Source: a virus. Taken from it: 33,154 bases of DNA. Where the stretch lies: IMG/VR virus record IMGVR_UViG_3300020200_000102, positions 1-33,154 of that record; one strand, given 5' to 3'. The notes below the pieces were generated by a model. The model did not search any database. It was not told the origin of the DNA and was given only the letters and a program-made list of their open reading frames with translations. A program made the position numbers and the translations under genes. Numbering within the stretch: the first letter of the stretch is position 1; each line of letters opens with the position of its first letter. Below, piece by piece: positions 5,696 through 13,206 of this stretch.

Positions 5696-6091
5696 ATGAA
5701 AATTTCATCTTTCGACCGCAATACTGTTAAAAATCTTCGTAGTGATATCGATGCTGCTTTGGCTACCCTGTCTAAAAAATACGGTATTGAAATCTCTGCA
5801 GGTAATGCTTCATTTACCTCATCTAATGTGACTTATAAAGTGCAAGCTGCTGTTAAAGCCGCTAGCGGTGTAGTCATGACTAAAGAAGCTTCTGACTTTA
5901 ATTTGTATGCTAATCGCGTTTTGGCTGATTATAAGCTTGGTCAAACTATCGAGCTTCAAGGTAAAGAATATGTGATTGCTGGTTGGAAAGCACGAGCTCA
6001 ACAAAATCCAGTTATTGTAACTCATGGTGGTAAATCTTACCGAGTATCTACTGCCATGATCAAAATGTACAATGATCAAAAGTATAAATAA
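5696..6091 (+). CDS. conserved phage hypothetical protein (131 aa)
   Basis: The product begins MKISSFDRNTVKNLRSDIDAA and continues KKYGIEISAGNASFTSSNVTYK, a pattern I recognise from a widespread phage protein family (N-terminal R.DID.AL helix, then a GI...GNA.F segment). The C-terminal half, with LGQTIELQGKEYVIAGWK and GGKSYRVSTAMI, looks like a small beta-barrel. Function is unknown. GC-balanced codons and a clear start after an A-rich leader support it. It lies between two promoter-preceded genes. Confidence 0.65.
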   Translation: MKISSFDRNTVKNLRSDIDAALATLSKKYGIEISAGNASFTSSNVTYKVQAAVKAASGVVMTKEASDFNLYANRVLADYKLGQTIELQGKEYVIAGWKARAQQNPVIVTHGGKSYRVSTAMIKMYNDQKYK

Positions 6092-6136
6092 AAACAAAAC
6101 CGAACTGAACTCACTTTAAAGATTAATTTTTCTAGA

Positions 6137-6159
6137 TCAAATAAATGTAGTATATTTAC
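6137..6159 (+). promoter_or_regulatory. recurrent promoter motif (copy 4)
   Basis: TCAAA at 6137 is followed at the shared spacing by ATGTAGTATATTTAC, ending at 6159, which is 24 nt before the ATG at 6184. No palindromic operator lies upstream. Together with copies 1-3 and the minus-strand copy at 28076-28098 it defines the consensus TCAAATAAA then TGTTGTATATTTAC. Confidence 0.65.
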
Positions 6160-6183
6160 TTAAACAATAAAACAATAAAGGTT

Positions 6184-6999
6184 ATGTCAAAATCAGGAAA
6201 CAATTTTAAGCAAGGTGTTATCACCTCAATCAGTATGGACGAGGCTAAGAGATTAGCTCCAGCTATCTTTGCTACAAGCCCGGCTCCAACAATCAAAAGT
6301 CCAAAGTATTCATTCACTCCTACCTTCGAGGTCATAGACTATATGAAGGATATGGGTTATGCTTTAACAGGTGTTAGACAATCAGCATCTAGTGTAGACC
6401 TACGTAAAAACTGGGGTATTCACCTAGTTAAGTTCCAACACCCGGAGCTGTTTATCAAGAACCCTTTAGGAGAAGTGGAAGCAAGGCCTGAAGTGGTACT
6501 CATTAACTCTCATGATGGAACACGTCCAATTCAATTTGAGATGGGTCTATTCCGTCTAGTGTGTGAAAATGGTCTAGTGATTAAAGACCAAGACATGGGA
6601 TCGTTTAGAGAGCGTCACACCAAGCTAAACTTCGCCGCTGTCAAAGACCTGATCAGTGTAAAGATAGATGGTCTTAAGAATGTCGTGAGCAAGATAAGCC
6701 AATGGAACATGATAGAAATGTCAGATAAAGATAGATATAGCTTTGCAGTAGAAGCATTAGCATTAAGATTATCATCTGATCGTCAGCCAGAACAATATGA
6801 GATATTAGATATATTAAATCCTAAGAGAAAGGCTGATGAAGGCAATACCTTATGGAAGACCTATAACATTCTACAAGAGAACTTGATCAAAGGTGGTTTT
6901 CAATTAAACAACCGTCAAGCTAGGGCTATCAAGAATCCAATCGAAGATTTTAACTTGAACCAAGATCTTTGGACGCTTGCCAACAGTTATAGTAAATAA
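6184..6999 (+). CDS. DUF932-family protein (271 aa)
   Basis: I assign this to the DUF932 / phage-plasmid-like family from the order of motifs: VIDYMKDMGYALTGVRQS near residue 50, an RPEVVLINSHDGTRPIQFEMGLFRL-like region (residues ~97-122, written here only in outline) and LVCENGLVI followed by RERHT. DUF932 proteins are common on plasmids and phages and are thought to be linked to DNA metabolism or anti-restriction, but no activity is established. It has its own promoter motif and AAAGG 8 nt before the ATG. A strong hairpin follows at 7015-7051. Length is typical. Confidence 0.75.
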   Translation: MSKSGNNFKQGVITSISMDEAKRLAPAIFATSPAPTIKSPKYSFTPTFEVIDYMKDMGYALTGVRQSASSVDLRKNWGIHLVKFQHPELFIKNPLGEVEARPEVVLINSHDGTRPIQFEMGLFRLVCENGLVIKDQDMGSFRERHTKLNFAAVKDLISVKIDGLKNVVSKISQWNMIEMSDKDRYSFAVEALALRLSSDRQPEQYEILDILNPKRKADEGNTLWKTYNILQENLIKGGFQLNNRQARAIKNPIEDFNLNQDLWTLANSYSK

Positions 7000-7004
7000 G
7001 TTAC

Positions 7005-7138
7005 TAATAGGGCACTAGTAGGGCGTTAGCACATTGTTAGCGCTCCACTAGCGTCACACAAATGACCTAATTATGGTAGATAGGGGGGCCCTAGTGGGAG
7101 GCACCGCGTTGACTGGCCGCCTGCACCGGGGAATTTTT
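7005..7138. other. GC-rich island with hairpins after the DUF932 gene
   Basis: This 130-nt stretch is much richer in G+C than the DNA around it. CTAGT (7015-7019) and GGGCGTTAG (7021-7029) pair with TTAGCGCTC (7037-7045) and ACTAG (7047-7051), giving a 14-bp hairpin with one A/C mismatch and a 7-nt loop. CTAGTGG (7091-7097) can alternatively pair with CCACTAG (7045-7051), excluding the first hairpin. A TTTTT tract ends the island at 7133-7138. This could be a terminator-attenuator or a structured RNA. A frame open from ATG 7073 crosses it but does not look like protein. Confidence 0.5.
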
Positions 7139-7168
7139 CAACTTTATCTAATTTGTAAATACAGAAAT

Positions 7169-7345
7169 ATGAACGAGCTTAGATCTTTATTAACAGCAAT
7201 TCTAATCATATTAGCAATTCTTGGCTTTTCTTTTCTAGTGATACTATTAAGAGATAATTTTGATATCTTCCAAGTAAAACTAATTACCCTAATCCTTCTA
7301 CTATTCATTGGGCATGCCACTTATAATACAGCAAAAAAACTTTAG
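7169..7345 (+). CDS. two-helix membrane protein (58 aa)
   Basis: From ATG 7169 the product is 58 aa, with transmembrane segments at roughly residues 5-24 and 35-50 separated by RDNFDIFQVK, and a short basic tail (AKKL). An in-frame ATG at 7073 would add 32 residues from the GC-rich hairpin region; I reject it because that part is not protein-like and 7169 has an A-rich start context (tacagaaat). Small two-span proteins can be holins or accessory membrane proteins. There is no specific evidence for either. Confidence 0.5.
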   Translation: MNELRSLLTAILIILAILGFSFLVILLRDNFDIFQVKLITLILLLFIGHATYNTAKKL

Positions 7346-7348
7346 AGT

Positions 7349-7558
7349 ATGACAGTAAGAATTATTAAAATAGAATCTAATAAAGGTATTTGGTACGAAG
7401 TACAAATTCGTTTTCTATATATCTTTTGGCTAGACGCAGATATATTCAACCCAGGGTTTCAGAATATCTACCACAGTCTAGACGAAGCTATGGAAAATAT
7501 TAATAAGCTTAAAAAGACAAAGATAAAAAAATCAATCCAATATGTCATCAAGTTTTAA
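7349..7558 (+). CDS. hypothetical protein (69 aa)
   Basis: A 69-aa product with an N-terminal beta-hairpin-like sequence (VRIIKIESNKGIWYEVQIRF), aromatic residues in the middle and a lysine-rich tail. The segment SLDEAMENI resembles the helix often seen after short phage beta-sheets. It starts 3 nt after the preceding stop, so it is probably co-translated with the membrane protein. No family is recognised. Confidence 0.5.
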   Translation: MTVRIIKIESNKGIWYEVQIRFLYIFWLDADIFNPGFQNIYHSLDEAMENINKLKKTKIKKSIQYVIKF

Positions 7559-7626
7559 CTACTATAAATCCGTATACAGAAATTTACTAAAAAATCGTAA
7601 AAATCAAATTCTAAACTTTCAGAAAT

Positions 7627-7866
7627 ATGCGATTCTTTAAAAAAAGTGAATCTGTAAATTTCCAGGTAAATCCTTTAACTTATCAGCCTGGAGGTATTCA
7701 ATTAACCATTCTATTCTCAGATGGTACTTATGAGATTACTCATAATAAGATTAAATACCCAAAAAAATATACTTTAACCTTAGTAGACAAATACAGCCAT
7801 ACCAAAAACCCTGTAGTAAAGGTATATCATCAATCTGGTATTATATATGAAAAGAATAAGTCCTGA
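7627..7866 (+). CDS. hypothetical beta-rich protein (79 aa)
   Basis: A 79-aa lysine-rich protein that is probably mostly beta strand (GIQLTILFSDGTYEITHNKI, then YTLTLVDKYS). It overlaps the start of the following T5orf172 gene by 20 nt in another frame. No catalytic motif or family is recognisable. Confidence 0.5.
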   Translation: MRFFKKSESVNFQVNPLTYQPGGIQLTILFSDGTYEITHNKIKYPKKYTLTLVDKYSHTKNPVVKVYHQSGIIYEKNKS

Positions 7867-8338
7867 ACAAGCACACTTCTATGTTAAATTAACAGGAGAT
7901 GATCCTCGGAAGATGGAGAAGGCTGTGGCCTTTACATTGACTGATTCCAATGAGCCTGGTTGGCAAGACGTTACCTATTATGGTGAAGGTATTTTAGATC
8001 CTACCTCTAGTGTAAAGAAGCCAGAATGGGTTTATGTGTTAGTTAATAAAGGAGTTCCTGGTATTTGTAAGATTGGTATGACTACCACCTCTGTAAGTAA
8101 ACGTGTCAAAGATATTAATAGTGCTACAGGAGTTATTACTCCCTGGTTCCCTGTCTATAAGTATAAGTGCATCAATAGTAAAATCTTAGAAAAGGCCGTT
8201 CATGAAAAGCTAGGTAAATTAGGATATCGTGTTAACCCTAAACGTGAAGGCTTTGAAATTGACTCTAATACTGCCATTAACTTGATTAAAGAACTAGGAG
8301 ACGATCTTACTGTCACACCTAAAGACTTTAGTAAGTAA
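7847..8338 (+). CDS. T5orf172 / GIY-YIG-like domain protein (163 aa)
   Basis: Residues 62-150 fit the T5orf172 branch of the GIY-YIG superfamily: WVYVLVNKG at 63-71, CKIGMTTTSVSKRVKDIN with the conserved KIG and Arg, a central strand YKYKC, and EKAVHEKLGKLGYR, followed by REGFEI. These proteins are usually predicted nucleases in phages and mobile elements. The first 60 residues are a separate, unassigned N-terminal part. It overlaps the preceding gene. Target DNA is unknown, and a homing role is possible but not shown. Confidence 0.7.
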   Translation: MKRISPEQAHFYVKLTGDDPRKMEKAVAFTLTDSNEPGWQDVTYYGEGILDPTSSVKKPEWVYVLVNKGVPGICKIGMTTTSVSKRVKDINSATGVITPWFPVYKYKCINSKILEKAVHEKLGKLGYRVNPKREGFEIDSNTAINLIKELGDDLTVTPKDFSK

Positions 8339-8388
8339 ATTTGTATATATAATAAAATAGGACCCTTTTTTCAAAAAACGAAACATTT

Positions 8389-8670
8389 ATGTTATATATT
8401 TTGTTAATTATATTATCATTTATTATTTGCTTTCTAATTCTCAAGTTTATTAAGAAAATCATATACATAATAGGTATTATATTAGCTCTTATGATTATAG
8501 GATTTCTTATAATCCCTTTCAATCTCAATCTAGGCATGCAAATTGCTGCCTATATGTTCTCTATACTAGCCTGTCTAGCTGTTATATTCTTATTTAGCAG
8601 TATTCTATCTATGATCATTGTAACTCCAATAACGTTACTGTGGAATAGCATTAAAGGTTTATTTAAGTGA
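8389..8670 (+). CDS. polytopic small membrane protein (93 aa), holin-like possibility
   Basis: The product is almost wholly hydrophobic: segments at about residues 1-18, 22-44, 50-72 and 73-86, with a short basic tail SIKGLFK. Three or four membrane spans are likely. Size and topology are compatible with a phage holin, but no endolysin is next to it and many accessory phage membrane proteins look similar, so I keep it as unassigned. It is separated by 50 nt from the T5orf172 gene and precedes the 449-aa gene. Confidence 0.5.
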   Translation: MLYILLIILSFIICFLILKFIKKIIYIIGIILALMIIGFLIIPFNLNLGMQIAAYMFSILACLAVIFLFSSILSMIIVTPITLLWNSIKGLFK

Positions 8671-8704
8671 TATCGATATTTATTAGTGTATAAATTTACT
8701 ACAA

Positions 8705-10054
8705 ATGAAAGACTTTAATATTGCTAAATACCTTAAAGAAAACTATCAAGGACCATTTAGTATGTTTCAACCTTATACTGATCTTAATCCTTTAAAAGAA
8801 GAAATCAAAGGTAAATTCGCTGATGGCGGAGGAATAAAAAAATCTCCAACAGAAGCAACTATAAAAATGCACATCAATACTTACTCTGTATCAGATGACC
8901 CATACGAGATTGCTAAAGAATTAGGTGAGAAGTATGGCTGGAGTGAAAAAGAAATTGAAAAAGCAGAATCAATAATTCGGAAAAAATATATTAAAGAAGA
9001 TGGCGAGGAGATGGCCGGGGGTAGAATGATGGAAGATGGTGGTAAAGTTACAGATAAAGAATTAAGCTCTGAAAAAGACGTCACTATGAGATTTGATCTA
9101 TCTGATCCTGAGTCTAGTGAAGACGCTTATGAGTGGATTCTCGATAATATTTCTGATAATGAAGATTTTGTAATCTCAAAAAATGAAGATTATGAATTTA
9201 GACAAGCTCCTATTGAAGATATTGTTGACATAATTAATGATAGACTTAAAAATGCTACTATTGATATTGTAAACAATACTATAACTGATGAACTGACACA
9301 AGAGTATCAAGAGTGGGTGAAGCAAAATAATCTTCCTGAAATGAGTGCTGATGAACTTCTTTATGACGATTCTATTGAAAAGACTCCTGAGCAAGAAAAG
9401 TATCTTAAAGACTTTCTTGATAGGTGGGATAGTACAGACGATTATATTACATTAGCTATAACAAACACGCCACAAATAAAAGAAGCTTTTAGTGCTGAAC
9501 AAGAGAAGTTCGATCGTATGATGGGGCTTATTGATAGAACATTAGAAACACAACTTCATAAAATTAAAAATGCAGTAGATAAAGCTAGAAAGATGATGAT
9601 CTCTGACAAATCTATTTTTAATATGCTTTCTACTAGCTCACTAACTAAACAATCAGTTAAAGATCTTGTTGGTGCTGGGTTTGATCCAATGGACATTGTT
9701 GACTTCTTTGCTACCGACTTTTCTATTGCAGAAGATCGTGATAATGTAACTGCCGCAGACAATGCTGCTTATGGTGCAGATCAAGAAATAGGTGAACCTG
9801 TTGAAGAAGAGGTAACTGTATCTTCATCCGGTGTAGAAATGGAAGGTCTAGATGAAGAAATTGATATCTGGCAAATAGCTGGAGATCACCTTGAAGCCTT
9901 TAGATATCAACTAGCTAGCGCTCATGCTGTAGCAAGCCAATCAGGACAGAAAGAATGGGTAAGCGCCATTAATAAAATTGCTTTACGTTTAGATGCTCTT
10001 GAAGGTGCAATGGCAGAAGCCAGTGCTAAACTAGGAGTACTACCTACAAAATAA
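8705..10054 (+). CDS. large acidic protein with candidate capsid-targeting N-terminus (449 aa)
   Basis: The N-terminus MKDFNIAKYLKENYQGPF ends in LKE (residues 10-12), fitting the candidate prohead-cleavage pattern. After it come a Gly-rich patch (FADGGGIKK, residues 38-46), an acidic helical body with many D and E, a second Gly-rich patch AGGRMMEDGGK (103-113), and a C-terminal helical segment DIWQIAGDHLEAFRYQLASA. No enzyme motif is seen. The acidic helical composition would suit a head-internal, scaffold or core protein. It is the last plus-strand gene before the converging block and has its own terminator. Function is unknown. Confidence 0.7.
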   Translation: MKDFNIAKYLKENYQGPFSMFQPYTDLNPLKEEIKGKFADGGGIKKSPTEATIKMHINTYSVSDDPYEIAKELGEKYGWSEKEIEKAESIIRKKYIKEDGEEMAGGRMMEDGGKVTDKELSSEKDVTMRFDLSDPESSEDAYEWILDNISDNEDFVISKNEDYEFRQAPIEDIVDIINDRLKNATIDIVNNTITDELTQEYQEWVKQNNLPEMSADELLYDDSIEKTPEQEKYLKDFLDRWDSTDDYITLAITNTPQIKEAFSAEQEKFDRMMGLIDRTLETQLHKIKNAVDKARKMMISDKSIFNMLSTSSLTKQSVKDLVGAGFDPMDIVDFFATDFSIAEDRDNVTAADNAAYGADQEIGEPVEEEVTVSSSGVEMEGLDEEIDIWQIAGDHLEAFRYQLASAHAVASQSGQKEWVSAINKIALRLDALEGAMAEASAKLGVLPTK

Positions 10055-10079
10055 CTCTTGTTAATCCCATGCATAAATT

Positions 10080-10110
10080 AGCCTCGACTTAATTGTTCGG
10101 GGCTTTTTTA
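10080..10110 (+). terminator. rho-independent terminator
   Basis: AGCCTCGA (10080-10087) pairs with TCGGGGCT (10097-10104), including one wobble, around a 9-nt AT-rich loop, and is followed by TTTTTTA. It lies 26 nt after the 449-aa gene and just before the converging GIY-YIG gene. On the minus strand the tail after the stem (TAATTTAT) is weaker, so it mainly serves the plus strand. Confidence 0.85.
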
Positions 10111-10112
10111 TT

Positions 10113-10556
10113 TTACAGATCTTTTCTATAGAACCTTCCTTGTATATTATCGTTGTATGATTCTATTTGAAGTACTCTTAAATGCATCTGCCAATATACT
10201 TCATAGTAGTTTAACTGTTTCTTACTTTTACAGAATGTTAATATCTCTCTAGTAAAGCAGTCCTCGCCTAGATCTTTCAAGTCTTGTTTGATTAATTTGC
10301 TACTTCCCCAATAAGTATCCCAATTCGATTCTTTCTGTAACTTACGCTTCTTTGGGACGCGCCCAGGTTTGTCCCACACCGCGATCTCCTTCTTGGTCAA
10401 TATCTTGGTCACATTATTATACAAGACCTTTCTACCAATATAGAAACGGCCATCACATATATTAGTGATCTTGTATACGAACCCAAAAGTGTCTGGTGGG
10501 AAATCCTCTAGTGTTCGAAACTCTTTATTATTGTGCAACCACTTCTTATAACTCAT
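10113..10556 (-). CDS. GIY-YIG endonuclease-like protein (147 aa)
   Basis: The motif FGFVYKITNICDGRFYIGRK gives the two GIY-YIG core elements (VY then YIG) with the conserved Arg/Lys after it. TKKEIA, WDTYWGSSKLIKQDLKDLG and a Glu-containing FTREILTFC segment follow in the order usual for a small nuclease family common in T4-like phages. I choose the internal ATG at 10556 (MSYKKWLHNNKEF), which matches the family's usual beginning and has an A-rich leader. An upstream ATG at 10580 would add 8 residues and overlap the preceding gene. It ends the minus-strand tail operon. It could be a free-standing homing or mobile nuclease. Confidence 0.75.
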   Translation of the reverse strand: MSYKKWLHNNKEFRTLEDFPPDTFGFVYKITNICDGRFYIGRKVLYNNVTKILTKKEIAVWDKPGRVPKKRKLQKESNWDTYWGSSKLIKQDLKDLGEDCFTREILTFCKSKKQLNYYEVYWQMHLRVLQIESYNDNIQGRFYRKDL

Positions 10557-10567
10557 TTGGTTTTGTT

Positions 10568-11461
10568 TTAGCTGTCCCACCTTACTATAAATGTCATATC
10601 TGTATTAGGTGGCATTCTGTATGGTCTTGATAGTTTACCCACTACCAATAATTCATTTACATCGTTATATAAACCTACTGTTGTTGAATATGGATCAAAG
10701 TCTGATCCTGTTATTGCATTAATATATGATCCTGTTGTACCTGATTGTATTGCACTATGATTCAATGTATAGTTAAAATCGTTTTCATTAACTATGCACC
10801 TAACTTCATTTTGATACACAGTTAGTTCTGCTGTTAAATCAAGTCGTGTATTATAAGAGCTCTCGAACATTAATGTACCAAATTCTGGAGCCTGTGATGT
10901 GATAACTGCTATTCCTTGAGCATAGAATATATTTCCTACTCTTTGATTAATAACAGTTCCAGAGTTAACTTCTATTAAGTTACCATTACTGTCATCGATA
11001 ATTTGCCAATTTCTTACTTGCATACCATCTACAGTAGAACCAGACATATAAAAACTCTTTCTAGCTATTTGCTGGCCATAAATTAATCTTGGTATACTTA
11101 CAATCCAAAGACCAGCGTCTGAAGCTGTTGGAAAGTATCTAAAGTCATCATCAAATGTTCCTGATGCAGCGGTTGATTGAAGTACATTATCTGCATAAGA
11201 AGCAGTTGTTGGTACAGATCCTGATATATAATTAGAATAATATAGTTGTTTTACTGACTTATAATTTAAAAATGATGCTGTAGATGCGGCAGGTATTTCA
11301 TAGAAGTACGAACTTGTGTAATTAAGCCCTCTTTTATAAGTTATACCTACATTAGACCATAAAGGAGCTGGGCTCACTGTATTATAACTAGCAAAATATT
11401 TTACTTGTATAGGTACAGAGGTTACATCTGATGTCTTCAGTGTATTTGATGCTCTGCTCAT
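10568..11461 (-). CDS. tail fibre / baseplate-associated structural protein (297 aa)
   Basis: The protein is rich in S, T, N, Y and G, with beta-strand patterns and no catalytic motif, as expected for a tail fibre or fibre adaptor. The C-terminal 38 residues begin TTVGLYNDVNELLVVGKLSR (from residue 260) and correspond to the same module in the next gene (12502). CIVNENDFNYTLN just before it matches VRVKNQDYNYTTN there. This module recurs in structural proteins of marine and environmental T4-like phages. The gene is in the late structural operon, 9 nt from its neighbour. The exact position in the virion is unknown. Confidence 0.65.
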   Translation of the reverse strand: MSRASNTLKTSDVTSVPIQVKYFASYNTVSPAPLWSNVGITYKRGLNYTSSYFYEIPAASTASFLNYKSVKQLYYSNYISGSVPTTASYADNVLQSTAASGTFDDDFRYFPTASDAGLWIVSIPRLIYGQQIARKSFYMSGSTVDGMQVRNWQIIDDSNGNLIEVNSGTVINQRVGNIFYAQGIAVITSQAPEFGTLMFESSYNTRLDLTAELTVYQNEVRCIVNENDFNYTLNHSAIQSGTTGSYINAITGSDFDPYSTTVGLYNDVNELLVVGKLSRPYRMPPNTDMTFIVRWDS

Positions 11462-11470
11462 TTTTATTTA

Positions 11471-12502
11471 TTAGAAGTCTAATTTAACTCTTATTAAAGC
11501 TTCTTTAGTAAAGTCTTTTGTGAGAGCTTTAGACATTTTAGCTACTGCTAATAATTCATTATTATCATTATATAAACCAACAGTAGTTGGGAATGTTTGA
11601 GGACTATTAATAAAGTTTGAATAGATTAACGTACCTGAACCTGTAATAAATGATGGGTTAGTTGTATAATTATAGTCTTGATTTTTAACTCTTACAAATA
11701 CATAATCAGAAGAAATAGTCTCTTGAGAGTTCAATTGAAAGTTAGCACCTTTAATTATAGAGGTAATAATATTTGTTGTATTTGTAGAAGCATCACCGAC
11801 AGTACTACCGGATGCAATTACTAATCCAATACCTCCACCAGAGCCTGTTAACATTAGTGCTTTTGGGTTTAACAAAATTAGTCCAATATCAGGCAATAAT
11901 AAACCATAGCTTCCTGAAGGAGTAAATCCCCTTTGAGAAGCTCCTGTTATTAATGGTGTATTAGCTGCTGTACCATTAGATCCTGATACAATATTATAAA
12001 GACGTCCACCGTCTACAGAAGTAATTGTAGTTATGTCGTTAGAATCATCTGTTAATTTAACAAGCCCTTGTGACCCTGATAAATATAAATTAAATGTTCC
12101 TGGAAATAAACTTTCTTTATATCTATTTCTGTCTATTGGCAACGCAATTAAATCAATAGAAGCAGTATTACCAGATCCAAAGTTAACATTAGATTCTGCA
12201 TCTCCATAAATTAAGTTTCTATATTGACCAAAAGTAATTCTTGATGGAGTATTTTGTGCAATAAGAGAGTTAATAGGAGCAGATCCAGAACCTAATATAT
12301 TTCCATAAGCAATTGAAAATTGAATTGACGATGTAGTTGCAGAAACAGACGCATTATATACATCAATATAGTAACTACCTGTATTAGAAGCTGAGGCAGT
12401 GAAAAATGATGTTAGTGTAGTAACATTATTGCTCCATGCTGGTGCTGTAACCGAATCTGAAGATACTACAAAATCTGATGGATCTAATCTAGTAAATGAC
12501 AT
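11471..12502 (-). CDS. tail fibre / baseplate-associated structural protein, paralogue (343 aa)
   Basis: This Ser/Thr/Gly/Asn-rich beta protein has many ITGS and GSG turns. Its last 38 residues start TTVGLYNDNNELLAVAKMSK (from residue 306) and align end-to-end with those of the 297-aa protein, while the N-terminal parts differ. The two are thus paralogues by shared C-terminal domain, which may attach each to the same baseplate partner while the variable parts do different work. It overlaps neither neighbour. Likely exposed on the tail. Confidence 0.65.
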   Translation of the reverse strand: MSFTRLDPSDFVVSSDSVTAPAWSNNVTTLTSFFTASASNTGSYYIDVYNASVSATTSSIQFSIAYGNILGSGSAPINSLIAQNTPSRITFGQYRNLIYGDAESNVNFGSGNTASIDLIALPIDRNRYKESLFPGTFNLYLSGSQGLVKLTDDSNDITTITSVDGGRLYNIVSGSNGTAANTPLITGASQRGFTPSGSYGLLLPDIGLILLNPKALMLTGSGGGIGLVIASGSTVGDASTNTTNIITSIIKGANFQLNSQETISSDYVFVRVKNQDYNYTTNPSFITGSGTLIYSNFINSPQTFPTTVGLYNDNNELLAVAKMSKALTKDFTKEALIRVKLDF

Positions 12503-12509
12503 ATATTAT

Positions 12510-13166
12510 TTAGTTTACTTTTGTGATTGTTACAGGAATAGAAATTCTAGCACCAGAGTCACGACCTGTTACCACTAGTGTTGTAAATAAAGATGAGTTA
12601 GTACCAAATAGTGTGTTAACAGTAGTAGCGGTTAGGTTTATAGTTGTTCCTATAACTGTCTTACTTACGTTAGTTCCTATAGTTGTTGTGCTATTTAAAC
12701 TAGTTGCTTCTGGGGTATTAATACCTACACCATTGAAAGATGCCATAGTTCTAACATCACCGATAGTGGCTGTATAGCCAGACTGTTCGAATGTTGAAGT
12801 AGCCCCAAGATAGTTCAGCGTCTGTGGAGTTATAGCTAGAGAAGCACCCTGCCTTAGAGTAATAGAAGTATATCCTAGGTCTAGAACTGGGATCTTTGCT
12901 GTACCTCTTGGAAGAGTAATTAATTTATATCTCATGATCTCTGTATCATTAGGATAGGCTTGTAGAATTGGCATAGCTTCAATGGCTTCACCATAGAAAG
13001 CAGATCCAGAAGGATGTGTTGGATTGTACAAAGTATAGTCAATCTCATCATCTGCTAAACTAAACTGGGTGATCTGAAAGCTGCCGTCATTACGGGCCAT
13101 AAGTTCACGCCCTTTTTTGGTAAGGATGGCGTCTACTACTACAGAGGTACTACTTAAATATGACAT
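12510..13166 (-). CDS. tail/baseplate structural protein (218 aa)
   Basis: The start MSYLSSTSVVVDAILTKKGR followed by ELMARNDGSFQITQFSLADDEIDY is a pattern I recognise in structural proteins of environmental T4-like phages; a 'LTKKGRELLA..DGSF.I..FALGDDEI' block begins many tail-fibre adaptor proteins. The C-terminal half is Thr/Val-rich beta sequence (TTIGTNVSKTVIGTTINLTA). It lies between the 1410-aa gene and the two fibre paralogues. ATATTTAT occurs 18 nt before the ATG. Precise role unassigned. Confidence 0.65.
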   Translation of the reverse strand: MSYLSSTSVVVDAILTKKGRELMARNDGSFQITQFSLADDEIDYTLYNPTHPSGSAFYGEAIEAMPILQAYPNDTEIMRYKLITLPRGTAKIPVLDLGYTSITLRQGASLAITPQTLNYLGATSTFEQSGYTATIGDVRTMASFNGVGINTPEATSLNSTTTIGTNVSKTVIGTTINLTATTVNTLFGTNSSLFTTLVVTGRDSGARISIPVTITKVN

Positions 13167-13206
13167 ACAAAAATGGCTTTTAAATAAATATATTCAATTT
13201 GGTTTT

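Noticed and set aside
7073-7168. N-terminal extension of the two-helix membrane protein from ATG 7073
   Set aside because: The extra 32 residues are translated from the GC-rich hairpin island and do not resemble protein. ATG 7169 has the A-rich start context usual here.
8389-8670. Firm holin assignment of the polytopic membrane protein
   Set aside because: No endolysin or lysis gene is adjacent and other small membrane proteins in the window look similar, so topology alone is not enough.
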